From NCBI GenBank assembly GCA_964347945.1, contig CAYGAW010000025.1:1-37078 (forward strand): 37,078 nt of DNA. Reading direction: 5' to 3'. Below, piece after piece: positions 17,101 through 23,334 of the stretch. The stretch's first letter is position 1. Every line of letters starts with the position of its first letter. The position numbers and the translations under genes were made by a program. The notes beneath the pieces were generated by a model. It saw only the letters and a program-made list of their open reading frames with translations. It made no database searches and was not told the origin of the DNA. The DNA is from CAYGAW01 sp964347945. GTDB lineage: Bacteria; Chloroflexota; Anaerolineae; UBA7937; B3-Chlor.

Positions 17101-17343
17101 CAGAACCTTCGCAAGGATGCCGGTTTCAGGATCGAAGACAAGATAGTCACCTACTATCAAGGCGACCTAGAGTTGGTGAGGGTCATGCGGGACTACGCAG
17201 CATACATCGGCCAGGAGACCTTGTCGTTGGAGATGGTAGAGGATGCAGGGCCAGAGGCCGCCCACGCTGGAGAGTTCAAGATTGACGGTATGGAGATTAC
17301 ATTCCAGCTCGTCCGCGTGGAAGCCGAAGGCGGGTCGGAGTGA
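14173..17343 (+). CDS. ileS: Isoleucyl-tRNA synthetase, type 2 (eukaryote/archaea-like)
   Basis: This 1056-residue class I synthetase charges tRNA-Ile. The Rossmann fold begins with the HIGH-equivalent NPMGVHHAWG (GVHH at 55-58) and closes with the KMSKS-equivalent EEMHKSTGN (K596). Both signatures depart from the textbook sequences. The CP1 editing domain is present (TTTPWTLTSNVAAAVHP; GTGIVHIAPGCGKEDLE, with Cys where PGHG is common). Zinc-site cysteines appear in WCPRC and VCWRC, and later CSCGH with CPECGN. The C-terminal part (anticodon domain with NWYVRRSRRRFW, then LLQEGLARELVRRIQNLRKDAGF) is the type 2 form without the C-terminal zinc finger of E. coli IleRS. ATG 14173 has GGGAGG 8 bases upstream; TTG 14170 is an alternative. 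It is the last gene of the T-box operon. Confidence 0.95.
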   Translation: MFREVPSKVDFPALERRILQWWDETDAFDKLVEKNKGKKRWSFIDGPITANNPMGVHHAWGRTYKDLYHRYKGMQGHEMRYQNGFDGQGLWIEVEVEKELGFTSKRDIETYGIGPFVEKCKERVRKFSDIQTQQSIRLGYWMDWDNSYHTMSDENNYTIWLFLKRCHDRGWIYKGRDVMPWCPRCSTAISEHEIVTEGYQELTHPGVTLLFPLVGRQNESLLIWTTTPWTLTSNVAAAVHPALTYVKVKQGDNHLYVAREALPILKGSYEVEEELSGAEMEDWIYHGPFDELPPQEGVEHRVILWQEVSEAEGTGIVHIAPGCGKEDLELGKEYDLPAIAPLDEFGDFVEAFDWLAGLNVADSADPIFDDLRKKGLLYRVDDYTHRYPVCWRCQSELVFRLVDEWFISMDELRHQIMDVVRQIRWIPEFGMERELDWLRNMEDWMISKKRYWGLALPIYECSCGHFEVIGSEVELRERAVEGWDQFEGHSPHRPWIDAVKIRCPECGNAVSRIVDVGNPWLDAGIVALSTLNYRHDRAYWEKWYPADFITECFPGQFRNWFYALLAESTAMENRPPFLTVFGYALAKDEYGEEMHKSTGNVIWFDDAAETMGVDVMRWMYCSHNPRVNLHFGYGPADEVRRRFLIPLWNIYSFFTTYANIDGWTPQRMDSGIGVGRPDNVLDRWILSRLQVLIKVVEERLENYDAASATRSIESFVDDLSNWYVRRSRRRFWKSEQDEDKNMAYWTLYRCLLTLIKLLAPFIPFVSEEIYQNLVRSADADAPESVHHCDFPVADETIVDEKLIADMDLAIKVASLGRSARGLAGIKLRQPLSLAVVAGPFGGREDPLGPVADLVLDELNVKELRFTADPSELVTYVLRPDPGLLGPKYGSVLPTVQQAVASLDGTDAARRLEAGEAISVAVNGETIRLLPEEVTVEKRPHEGYEVSEESGYIVAVNVSLTDELLQEGLARELVRRIQNLRKDAGFRIEDKIVTYYQGDLELVRVMRDYAAYIGQETLSLEMVEDAGPEAAHAGEFKIDGMEITFQLVRVEAEGGSE

Positions 17344-17354
17344 GATTGGTGGAT

Positions 17355-17383
17355 TTGCTTTCGGGTTAGGAATGGGCTAGAAT
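17355..17383 (+). promoter_or_regulatory. Possible sigma-70-type promoter before the DksA/TraR-like gene
   Basis: -35 TTGCTT (17355-17360), 17-bp spacer, -10 TAGAAT (17378-17383). The leader is about 115 nt. It lies just after the ileS stop. Confidence 0.5.
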
Positions 17384-17505
17384 GTTGGAGTGGTTCGGGC
17401 AGAATGTGTGGAAACCTGCGCCCTTGTAATGCATGGGCGGCGTGACACTTGCCCATCGCGGCGATGTCGGGAGCCCTTGTGAACACAGGGAGAAGGAGGT
17501 GAGTC

Positions 17506-17850
17506 GTGCCCAGGGCGTATGGCACGCTGAAGGAGAAACTCGAGGGTGAACGCGCTCGCCTGGTCGAGGACATCGAGCAGCTTGGTGTGCGTGAGCAGGA
17601 GCGTCCCGGGTATGGTAATCACATGGCCGACGACGCCACGGGAGTCTTCGAACAGACGAGGAACCTGTCGCTGCGTGGGAGCCTTGAAGACACGCTCAAG
17701 CGCGTGGAAGGAGCGCTGCAACGGTTCGACGACGGAACCTATGGCACGTGCGAGGACTGTGGACGCGTCATCGAGTGGGGCCGTCTGAAAGTGCTGCCTT
17801 ATACCAGCCTGTGTGTGGAATGCGTACGACGTCACGAGAGAGAATCATAG
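17506..17850 (+). CDS. TraR/DksA-family zinc-finger protein
   Basis: This 114-residue protein has an N-terminal coiled coil (about residues 5-85, LKEKLEGERARLVEDIEQL and SLRGSLEDTLKRVEGALQRFDDG) and a C-terminal C4 zinc finger (TYGTCEDCGRVIEWGRLKVLP then CVECVRRHE). The finger has the DksA/TraR spacing. DksA and its relatives enter the RNA polymerase secondary channel and adjust initiation, often with ppGpp. The coiled-coil tip here lacks an evident DxxDxA pair, so whether it acts like DksA is open. GTG 17506 follows AAGGAGG at 17493-17499. The lspA frame begins inside its 3' end (31-bp overlap), as seen in many Chloroflexota and Firmicutes where a yteA-like gene precedes lspA. Confidence 0.85.
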   Translation: MPRAYGTLKEKLEGERARLVEDIEQLGVREQERPGYGNHMADDATGVFEQTRNLSLRGSLEDTLKRVEGALQRFDDGTYGTCEDCGRVIEWGRLKVLPYTSLCVECVRRHERES

Positions 17851-18362
17851 CTTCACAATCGGGTCTGAGGAGCGAGAGGGCAGGGTGGGCGGTATTCTTG
17901 GGAGTTGCCGCTCTGGTTCTGGTCGCGGATCAAGCTAGCAAGTACCTGGTCCTAGGGAACCTGTCTGTGGGAGAGATGTGGAATCCGGTGCCGCTTCTCA
18001 GGCCTTTCGTGACTCTCACCCACGTGACCAACACTGGGGCCGCCTTCGGCCTTTTCCAGGCCCACGGGACTCTGTTCGCGATCGTGGCTATCCTGGTCGT
18101 GGGCGGGATGCTGATCTTCTACCGATACCTGCCCCCGGGTCAGCTCTTGCTGAAGGTCAGCCTGGGACTGCAACTGGGTGGAGCCATAGGCAACTTGTTG
18201 GACCGGGTTCGCCTGGGGAGCGTCGTCGATTTCATAGACTTCAAGATTTGGCCAGTGTTCAATGTGGCAGACATGGCCATTGTTGCAGGGGTAGCGATCC
18301 TCGCTTTCTATCTTCTGTTCGGCAAACAGGAAGATGAGCAAAGGTTGGAGGGGCAGAACTGA
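17820..18362 (+). CDS. lspA: Lipoprotein signal peptidase II
   Basis: This 180-residue inner-membrane aspartic protease removes signal peptides from prolipoproteins after diacylglyceryl transfer. Four membrane segments can be read, starting at about residues 22-37, 81-100, 111-126 and 149-167. Motifs are DQASKYLV (37-44), NTGAAFGLF (71-79), GGAIGNLLDRVRLGSVVDFID (120-140) with catalytic Asp128, and FNVADMAIV (147-155) with catalytic Asp151. The start is uncertain: ATG 17820 lies within the upstream gene and gives a basic N-terminal tail, and no better start occurs before the first helix. Both importer binding proteins in this window are lipoproteins and are likely substrates. An intrinsic terminator follows at 18390-18420. 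Confidence 0.93.
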   Translation: MRTTSRERIIASQSGLRSERAGWAVFLGVAALVLVADQASKYLVLGNLSVGEMWNPVPLLRPFVTLTHVTNTGAAFGLFQAHGTLFAIVAILVVGGMLIFYRYLPPGQLLLKVSLGLQLGGAIGNLLDRVRLGSVVDFIDFKIWPVFNVADMAIVAGVAILAFYLLFGKQEDEQRLEGQN

Positions 18363-18389
18363 CATGACCTGGGCTCTATTCCTGGTGTG

Positions 18390-18420
18390 CACCGAGTGCT
18401 GAACCGGCCTCGGTGTTTTT
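18390..18420 (+). terminator. Intrinsic terminator between lspA and rluD (attenuator-like position)
   Basis: CACCGAG (18390-18396) pairs with CTCGGTG (18409-18415), a 7-bp stem with a 12-nt loop followed by five T. It ends only 16 bp before the rluD start, leaving no room for a promoter between them. Confidence 0.75.
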
Positions 18421-18436
18421 AGTTCGCGGGGGATCG

Positions 18437-19384
18437 ATGGAGGAGATTGTGCGCTTGGCTGCCCAGGAGGGCGGTCAGCGGGTCGATAAGTATCTGGCTC
18501 AAGAGGTACCTTCTCTCTCTCGCTCGCGCATCCAGCAACTCATCGGAGAGGGATTGGTCACTGTGAATGGTGCCCCGGTCAAACCAAGTCACCGGCTGAG
18601 TCAGGGAGATAAGATAGTGGCGCGTGTTCCTCCGACGGAGGAGGTGGAACTGGTGCCACAGCGCATGCCGTTGAGTGTGGTATACGAGAACGAAGACCTG
18701 TTGGTGGTGGACAAACCGGCAGGCCAGGTTGTGCACCCGGCTCATGGGCACGAGAGTGGGACTCTGGCCAATGCTCTGGTAGCTCGCTACCCCGATCTGC
18801 CTCGGGATGAGCAGAACCGGCCGGGCATCGTGCACCGGCTAGACAAAGACACGTCAGGCCTCCTCATCGTGGCCAGGAATGAGAAGGCGCGCCGCGATCT
18901 ACAGCGTCAATTCAAGGACGGCCTTGTGCAGAAGCGGTACCTAGCTCTGGTCGAAGGGCAGGTGGAACCGAAAAGCGGGACGGTTGATGCCCCCATAGGG
19001 CGCGATCCGAGGCATCGGAAACGCATGGCGGTGGTGGCGAAGGCAGGACGCGAGGCGGTCACGGAGTATCGCGTTCTTGAATACCTATCAGACTACACTC
19101 TGCTGGAAGTCCGGCCGCGGACGGGCCGCACGCACCAGGTGCGCGTGCATCTGGCCTTCATCGGCCACCCTGTCGTGGCTGACAAGGTGTATGGATATCG
19201 GAAGCAGCGTCTGGATCTGAAAAGGCAGTTTCTGCACGCCCAGCACCTGGGCTTTCAACATCCGTCCTCTGGGGAATACGTCGAGGTGAGTTCTGAGTTG
19301 CCCTATGATCTGGAAAAGATCCTCCAACGTTTGCGGTCACCGGCTCTGATCAACGCTGAGGAGTGGCAGAGTTCCCAGTCTTGA
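18437..19384 (+). CDS. rluD: Ribosomal large-subunit pseudouridine synthase, RluD-type
   Basis: This 315-residue RNA-modifying enzyme converts specific uridines of 23S rRNA to pseudouridine. It has an N-terminal S4 RNA-binding domain (about 12-75: QRVDKYLAQ, SRSRIQQLIGEGLVTVNG) and the RluA/RluD catalytic domain with DLLVVDKPAGQVVHPAHGH (87-105) and catalytic Asp136 in GIVHRLDKDTSGLL. The later RTGRTHQVRVHLAFIGHPVVAD closes the active site. The size and S4 domain fit RluD (E. coli U1911/1915/1917) rather than RluA or RluC, although RluB/C cross-assignment is not excluded. ATG 18437 has GGGGGA upstream; it immediately follows the terminator at 18390-18420. The lspA-rluD order is common in bacteria, as is the neighbouring yteA-like gene. 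Confidence 0.92.
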   Translation: MEEIVRLAAQEGGQRVDKYLAQEVPSLSRSRIQQLIGEGLVTVNGAPVKPSHRLSQGDKIVARVPPTEEVELVPQRMPLSVVYENEDLLVVDKPAGQVVHPAHGHESGTLANALVARYPDLPRDEQNRPGIVHRLDKDTSGLLIVARNEKARRDLQRQFKDGLVQKRYLALVEGQVEPKSGTVDAPIGRDPRHRKRMAVVAKAGREAVTEYRVLEYLSDYTLLEVRPRTGRTHQVRVHLAFIGHPVVADKVYGYRKQRLDLKRQFLHAQHLGFQHPSSGEYVEVSSELPYDLEKILQRLRSPALINAEEWQSSQS

Positions 19385-19465
19385 GGCCGACGTTCGTGAC
19401 AGCGCCACAGTGAACCTTGAATGGCTGCTGGGGCTGCAGTGAGGTCGAGATAAGCAGAGAGGAGC

Positions 19466-20239
19466 ATGGGGGATGTGAGAGGGCAGAGGATCGTTGTGCT
19501 GGGAAGTGGACCGGCATTGGCGACTGAGACCAGGGACAATACCTTCTTTTTGTTCGACAGTCCTGATGGGAGTCTCTTCGTAGATTGTGCCGGCAGTCCC
19601 TTCCACAAGATGCTGAGAGCGGGCGTGGATCCCGAGGGTCTCAAGGGCGTCATTGTGACCCATGCGCACCCCGATCACATCTACGGCTTGCCCTCCTTGG
19701 TGCACGAACTGTGGTTGCATGGCAGGAAGGAGGCGCTTCACATCTTCGCCAACTCCCGCACCCAGGAGGTGGCGAGGGTTCTTCTCGACACCTTCGAGCT
19801 TTGGGAGAAGCCCGTGCCTCTAGACCTGCACCTTATTCCAAATGAGGAGCACTACCCCCTCATGGAGACTGGTTCGTATGCCATCCACACCAGTCCGGTG
19901 CGACATCAAATCCCCACCGTTGCCGTAAGGGTAGCTTCGCGGACAAACGGTAGGGTGGCGGTGTTTTCCTCGGATACCAGCCCCTGTCCGGAGCTAGTCA
20001 CGTTGGCCAGGGGGGCTGATCTCCTGTTCCAGGAGTGCAGTGTCGAGGAGCCTCATCCCTTTCACAGCACACCGGAACAGGTGGGTGAACTTGCTGCTGA
20101 GGCCGAGGTGGGAGAGGTCATCCTGGTTCATTGCCATCATAACCTGGTCAAGGAACCGTACGTCACCTTCGCGGAAATCCGGAAACAGTATCCCGGGCCA
20201 GTTCAGTTCGCCCAGGATTTTGACGTTTACGAGCTCTAA
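19466..20239 (+). CDS. MBL-fold (RNase Z-like) metallohydrolase
   Basis: This 257-residue metallo-beta-lactamase-fold protein resembles the ElaC/RNase Z branch. The N-terminal strand IVVLGSGPA is followed by FFLFDSPDGSLFVDCAG, then the metal motif THAHPDH (H66, H68, D70, H71), and later FSSDTSPCPELVTLA, which provides the bridging Asp. The C-terminal EVILVHCHH carries the final His. The RNase Z arm (exosite) is not evident, and the tRNA-processing assignment is therefore not made; a phosphodiesterase or arylsulfatase-like role is as likely. ATG 19466 has GAGAGGAG upstream. It follows rluD by 81 bp and is convergent with an unknown small gene. Confidence 0.8.
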   Translation: MGDVRGQRIVVLGSGPALATETRDNTFFLFDSPDGSLFVDCAGSPFHKMLRAGVDPEGLKGVIVTHAHPDHIYGLPSLVHELWLHGRKEALHIFANSRTQEVARVLLDTFELWEKPVPLDLHLIPNEEHYPLMETGSYAIHTSPVRHQIPTVAVRVASRTNGRVAVFSSDTSPCPELVTLARGADLLFQECSVEEPHPFHSTPEQVGELAAEAEVGEVILVHCHHNLVKEPYVTFAEIRKQYPGPVQFAQDFDVYEL

Positions 20240-20247
20240 CTGCAGGG

Positions 20248-20276
20248 AACCCCAGTGGCTGACGGTGGAAGGGGTT
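20248..20276. repeat. Inverted repeat between convergent genes
   Basis: AACCCC (20248-20253) and GGGGTT (20271-20276) flank a 17-nt loop in the 40-bp gap between the convergent MBL gene and the 131-aa gene. No T-tract is present on either side, so terminator activity is uncertain. Confidence 0.35.
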
Positions 20277-20279
20277 TGA

Positions 20280-20675
20280 TCAGGAGCTCTTCTCGCCACA
20301 GAGAGTGTCCAGGTTCATCTGCACCAAGATTGCGGCCACCAGGTAGGTGGGCACCTGAGCTCCCGTGGGGAAGGGGTTCCTTTGCAGGAGCGGCAGTAGT
20401 GCTTCGCCGACGGCGATGAGAAGAGCGTCTGTTTCCTGCAGCTCGGGATTCTCTTTCTTGCGTTCGTAACCCCATTCCTCACAGATGTAGTCTCTCAATC
20501 TTGGCAGGAGTTCGTTGAACCATACGCGTCCCTTTCCCCGGACGCGGTATGATGCTCGCTGACCACCGGGCATAGAAGCGCTGTAGTAGCGATCCAGTTC
20601 CCGGAACAGACGCTTTGCATCCCACGTGAGGTATCTCTGGATCTCTTCTCTCTCGAAGTCTGAGATTTCGGCCAT
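20280..20675 (-). CDS. Conserved-looking hypothetical protein, 131 aa
   Basis: No family is recognised. The protein is 131 residues, soluble, and likely all-helical. The N-terminal half is charged and aromatic (EREEIQRYLTWDAKRLFRELDRYYSAS), with a Gly/Arg turn (GGQRASYRVRGKGRVWF). The C-terminal half is more hydrophobic (ALLIAVGEALLPLLQ, then VPTYLVAAILVQMNLDTLCGE). It has no signal peptide, no zinc-binding pair and no catalytic signature. ATG 20675 is a good start: a promoter (TTGACC-N17-TATAGT) lies 20-49 bp upstream. It is divergent from the alpha/beta-hydrolase gene and convergent with the MBL gene, so it appears to be a single-gene unit. Codon use looks like its neighbours, and the independent promoter supports a real gene. 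Confidence 0.75.
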   Translation of the reverse strand: MAEISDFEREEIQRYLTWDAKRLFRELDRYYSASMPGGQRASYRVRGKGRVWFNELLPRLRDYICEEWGYERKKENPELQETDALLIAVGEALLPLLQRNPFPTGAQVPTYLVAAILVQMNLDTLCGEKSS

Positions 20676-20695
20676 GGTCGTGTCCTCTGCACGCG

Positions 20696-20724
20696 ACTAT
20701 ATCACAGCGGACACAGCAGGTCAA
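20696..20724 (-). promoter_or_regulatory. Sigma-70-type promoter of the 131-aa protein gene
   Basis: On the minus strand: -35 TTGACC (20719-20724), 17-bp spacer, -10 TATAGT (20696-20701). Confidence 0.7.
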
Positions 20725-20737
20725 GCTGCCGATCAAC

Positions 20738-20766
20738 TTGCCCGGTTGGTTTCCTGTGGCTACAAT
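20738..20766 (+). promoter_or_regulatory. Sigma-70-type promoter of the hydrolase gene
   Basis: -35 TTGCCC (20738-20743), 17-bp spacer, -10 TACAAT (20761-20766); back to back with the preceding promoter, 13 bp apart. It also shows that the coding start is after 20766. Confidence 0.65.
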
Positions 20767-20818
20767 CTGATCGGTGGGGTACTCTGTGGCGGTGACTCGG
20801 CAAGCGACGGAGGCAGTG

Positions 20819-21709
20819 ATGAAAGGCGAACTAGTTCGGGTCTGGACAGAGGATGAGTTGCAGTTGCAGGGCCTGCATTGCACGGCCCAAGAGAAGACTG
20901 GACTGCCAGCTGTGCTTCACATACACGGAGCCACCTCCAACTTCTATCGTAGCCAGTTCTTGGATCGACTGGCGGATGAACTGAACGACAGAGGTTACGG
21001 CTTCCTTTCTGGCAACACACGAGGCCACGACATAATGAACAAGGTGTACGCCAAGGACCCCACCGCGAGCAGGCGCTTGGGGGTCGCGTTCGAGATCTTC
21101 GAGGACTGTATCCTTGATCTGAGGGCTTGGTTGGACTTACTCCAGGAACAGGGATACGAAGGGGCGGTCCTCTTAGGGCACAGCTTCGGGGCACTGAAGG
21201 TGGCCCATTATCAAAGCGAAGCCGCGGATGACCGGGTAAAGGCCCTGATCTTCCTGTCGCCTCCGGCTCAGGGATTCCGGAAAGAGGCGCCAGGCACGGG
21301 GATAGAGAAGATTCTGGCCTGGGCCGAGGATATGGTGTCCAGAGGCATGGGAGACAGCCTATTCAGCGGACCGCCAATGCCTTATCCCATGTCGGCTGCC
21401 ACGATTCACAGCCTGTCCGTTTCCAAGAATCCTGATATCTTCAAGTTCGGGCGCCCGCATGAGCGATGGGAGACGATCGAGAGACTTCATTGTCCCATCT
21501 TGGTGGTGATGGGCACGCTGGCCGAGCACATCACACCAAGCCCAGCGGAGGCCTTGGCCATCCTCACGTCAAAGGCTGTGTCTAGCCAGCGCTGCGACAC
21601 GGTCGTACTGGAAGGCGCTCCCCACAACTATCGCGGACACGAGGCTCTGGCGGCTCAGCTGATAGCAGGATGGGTTGACGACGTCTTCGCTGGACAGCGC
21701 TTGTTGTAA
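20819..21709 (+). CDS. Alpha/beta-hydrolase fold protein
   Basis: This 296-residue cytoplasmic hydrolase has the oxyanion-loop HGATSNFY (36-43), then nucleophile Ser122 in LLGHSFGALKVAHY. The closing catalytic His is probably in the C-terminal GAPHNYRGHE. An Asp is expected in the VVMGTLAEHITP region, but it reads T-L-A-E-H, so the acid residue may be Glu or lie elsewhere. The overall layout is like DUF1749 or serine aminopeptidase/acylglycerol-lipase type hydrolases with a cap (about residues 140-210, with the phrase SPPAQGFRKEAPG). The substrate is not known. ATG 20819 has GGAGG (20809-20813) 5 bases upstream; an in-frame ATG at 20774 is rejected because it lies only 8 bp after the -10 box. 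Confidence 0.82.
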   Translation: MKGELVRVWTEDELQLQGLHCTAQEKTGLPAVLHIHGATSNFYRSQFLDRLADELNDRGYGFLSGNTRGHDIMNKVYAKDPTASRRLGVAFEIFEDCILDLRAWLDLLQEQGYEGAVLLGHSFGALKVAHYQSEAADDRVKALIFLSPPAQGFRKEAPGTGIEKILAWAEDMVSRGMGDSLFSGPPMPYPMSAATIHSLSVSKNPDIFKFGRPHERWETIERLHCPILVVMGTLAEHITPSPAEALAILTSKAVSSQRCDTVVLEGAPHNYRGHEALAAQLIAGWVDDVFAGQRLL

Positions 21710-21878
21710 GACACGAGACTCGGTTCCCTTTCTGCCCGTCTCGGTAACCGTGAGACTGGAGATATAAGTGCCTTGGACTATGGCAACGAGGGTGGGCGCG
21801 CATCTCTTCCACCCGGGCGGGTGGAATGACGCCGGTGCCGTTGACGCTCAAATGGATGCGATTGGTACTAAAGTACTA
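21710..21878. other. Intergenic region with one hairpin
   Basis: This stretch follows the hydrolase stop. A perfect 8-bp hairpin lies at 21807-21826 (TTCCACCC, 4-nt loop GGGC, complement) without a following T-tract. A CGAGAC/GTCTCG pairing just after the hydrolase gene may be a weak terminator. No coding frame or RNA gene is supported. Confidence 0.5.
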
Positions 21879-21907
21879 TTGCCAGACGTATCCTAATCGG
21901 CTATGAT
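21879..21907 (+). promoter_or_regulatory. Sigma-70-like promoter of the secreted-protein gene
   Basis: -35 TTGCCA (21879-21884), 17-bp spacer, -10 TATGAT (21902-21907). It overlaps the proposed ECF element at 21887-21917, so one of the two readings may be the functional one, or both may work. Confidence 0.5.
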
Positions 21908-21917
21908 TCGTTATGCA
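21887..21917 (+). promoter_or_regulatory. Proposed ECF-sigma promoter, copy 1
   Basis: CGTATCCT (21887-21894), 14 bp, CGTTATGCA (21909-21917). The same two blocks with the same spacing occur at 23917-23947, directly before the FecR-type gene. The CGTT core is typical of ECF -10 elements. The leader from here to ATG 22000 is about 77 nt. Confidence 0.6.
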
Positions 21918-21999
21918 TAGTGTAGGAGCCATCGTGCGGGATGGCCCTGCCGGTGTACACGTTTGTGCTGGAACTTGCAACGAGTAAGAGGAGGGTGAG

Positions 22000-22842
22000 A
22001 TGGAGAGGGCACTCAATTCTAAGGTTGGCGTTGCGGCTATCATAGTGGGCAGCATTTTCCTGTTGACGGCAGGAGCTGCGTTCGCGGCCGGCACTGCTAA
22101 GGGAGAAGCCGTGGAGTTGCGGACTCCAAACGCCGGGCCGACCACGGCGACGTTGGTGTCTACGGATACCATTTCCTACACGCAGCATATGACCGGCGGT
22201 GTGATGATACCCACCTGCATCGGCCTGTTCTTTGGAGTGGAGATGACGGATGTGGTCACCATGCGCTCCGAGGAGCAGCTGGGGTGGGGCGAAGTGGCGA
22301 AGATCTACTTCTTCGCAACGGAGAGTATGACCGACGTCAATTACATCCTTGAGCTGAGAACCGGCAGCAAGATGGGCTACGGCCAGATTGCGAAGCTCCT
22401 GGATCTCAGTCCTGGCAGGCATGGACAGAACCTTGGATGTATCGTATCAGGGCGGTGCGCACCTACTGATACCGTGCCGATCAGCGGCACGGTGACGGCG
22501 GGGGCCCAGCGCTTGGCCGATCGGCTGGGAGCCGATGCCGAGGACATAGCTGGCATGCTGGAACAAGGCGCCTCGAACGGGACAGTGATCGTGGCTCACA
22601 AGCTGGCAGCGCAGTTCCCGAATGAAACTCCTGAGGAGCTCGTGCGAAGGCGCTTGAATGGCGAAAAGTGGGGTGAGATACGGCGCAGCCTGAAGGACTC
22701 TACCAGTACAACCACGAGTGGGCTGTCAACTCCTGGTGGTGGGAAGTCAAAAGGCAACCAGGGCCACCATGGCAAGCCCGAGAACAAGGGCAACCAGGGC
22801 CGGGCACTGGGGCACGGCAAGGGTGGAGGCAAGAAGCACTGA
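22000..22842 (+). CDS. Secreted protein with three imperfect helical repeats and Gly/Lys/His-rich tail
   Basis: This is a 280-residue exported protein of unrecognised function. The signal peptide (VGVAAIIVGSIFLLTAGAAFA) ends near residue 29. After a Thr-rich linker, repeat 1 has MTDV at 82-85 and LGWGEVAKI at 94-102; repeat 2 has MTDV at 110-113 and MGYGQIAKL at 125-133. A degenerate third copy is TPEELVRRRLNGEKWGEIRRSL (210-231, split by a two-residue gap in the pattern). The unit is [V/I/L]-x-R-x-G-x-x-[W/Y]-G-[E/Q]-[I/V]. Three cysteines (73, 147, 153) lie in the secreted part. The tail from about 245 is rich in Gly, Lys, His and Asn. ATG 22000 follows GAGGAGGG. It shares an upstream element with the FecR-type gene and precedes the sigma-factor gene. 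Confidence 0.8.
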   Translation: MERALNSKVGVAAIIVGSIFLLTAGAAFAAGTAKGEAVELRTPNAGPTTATLVSTDTISYTQHMTGGVMIPTCIGLFFGVEMTDVVTMRSEEQLGWGEVAKIYFFATESMTDVNYILELRTGSKMGYGQIAKLLDLSPGRHGQNLGCIVSGRCAPTDTVPISGTVTAGAQRLADRLGADAEDIAGMLEQGASNGTVIVAHKLAAQFPNETPEELVRRRLNGEKWGEIRRSLKDSTSTTTSGLSTPGGGKSKGNQGHHGKPENKGNQGRALGHGKGGGKKH

Positions 22843-22885
22843 GGGTGCGTGACATCTCCTAACTCAAATCCATCTCACTCAGTGT

Positions 22886-22923
22886 GCCGTCGGGGGCTCT
22901 TCAGCCCCCGATGGCTTTTTTTT
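22886..22923 (+). terminator. Intrinsic terminator after the secreted-protein gene
   Basis: A 13-pair stem (22886-22898 with 22903-22915, one G-U), 4-nt loop CTTC, followed by eight T. It is the strongest intrinsic terminator in the window and separates this gene from the sigma-factor gene. Confidence 0.92.
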
Positions 22924-23206
22924 GGGTTCTGCTTCTTCCCCGGCGGTTCGACGGCGTTCCTACAGCACCCGGGCTGGTTCACATCTCTGGGTGAGTTAGC
23001 GTTCTGCAATCAAGGCCAAGAGAACGAGACGTGACAGCAGGGTGCCAGGCAGGCCCACCGATGGATTGAGAATGTAGGTAGCCAATCCTGACTCGCGGAG
23101 TGGACTGAGGCGTGGCGGCAGATCTCGGCGATCCTGCTTAGTCTAGCTCCTTCTTGTGCTCTACCGTGTCCCGGAACGCTTCCGCAGTTTGCATCACACG
23201 TGGCAG
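22924..23206. other. Intergenic region without recognised feature
   Basis: Between the terminator and the sigma-factor promoter no supported frame, RNA gene or repeat is seen. A small dyad CGGAA-CGC-TTCCG (23172-23184) lies about 25 bp upstream of the -35 box and could be an operator. Confidence 0.4.
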
Positions 23207-23235
23207 TTGACATGGCGATTGGAAGCTAGTATCAT
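23207..23235 (+). promoter_or_regulatory. Sigma-70-type promoter of the ECF sigma gene
   Basis: Consensus -35 TTGACA (23207-23212), 17-bp spacer, -10 TATCAT (23230-23235). The sigma gene therefore appears to be made by the housekeeping polymerase; no copy of the ECF element is seen before it. Confidence 0.7.
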
Positions 23236-23334
23236 GTCACTGCTTCCTGCCCGCAACCTTCGTCCAGCGTGGTCCAACTCTGCACATAATCTCCGAATGA
23301 GTGCTTGCAGCCGGTGGTCGGGGCGGCTCAAGAA

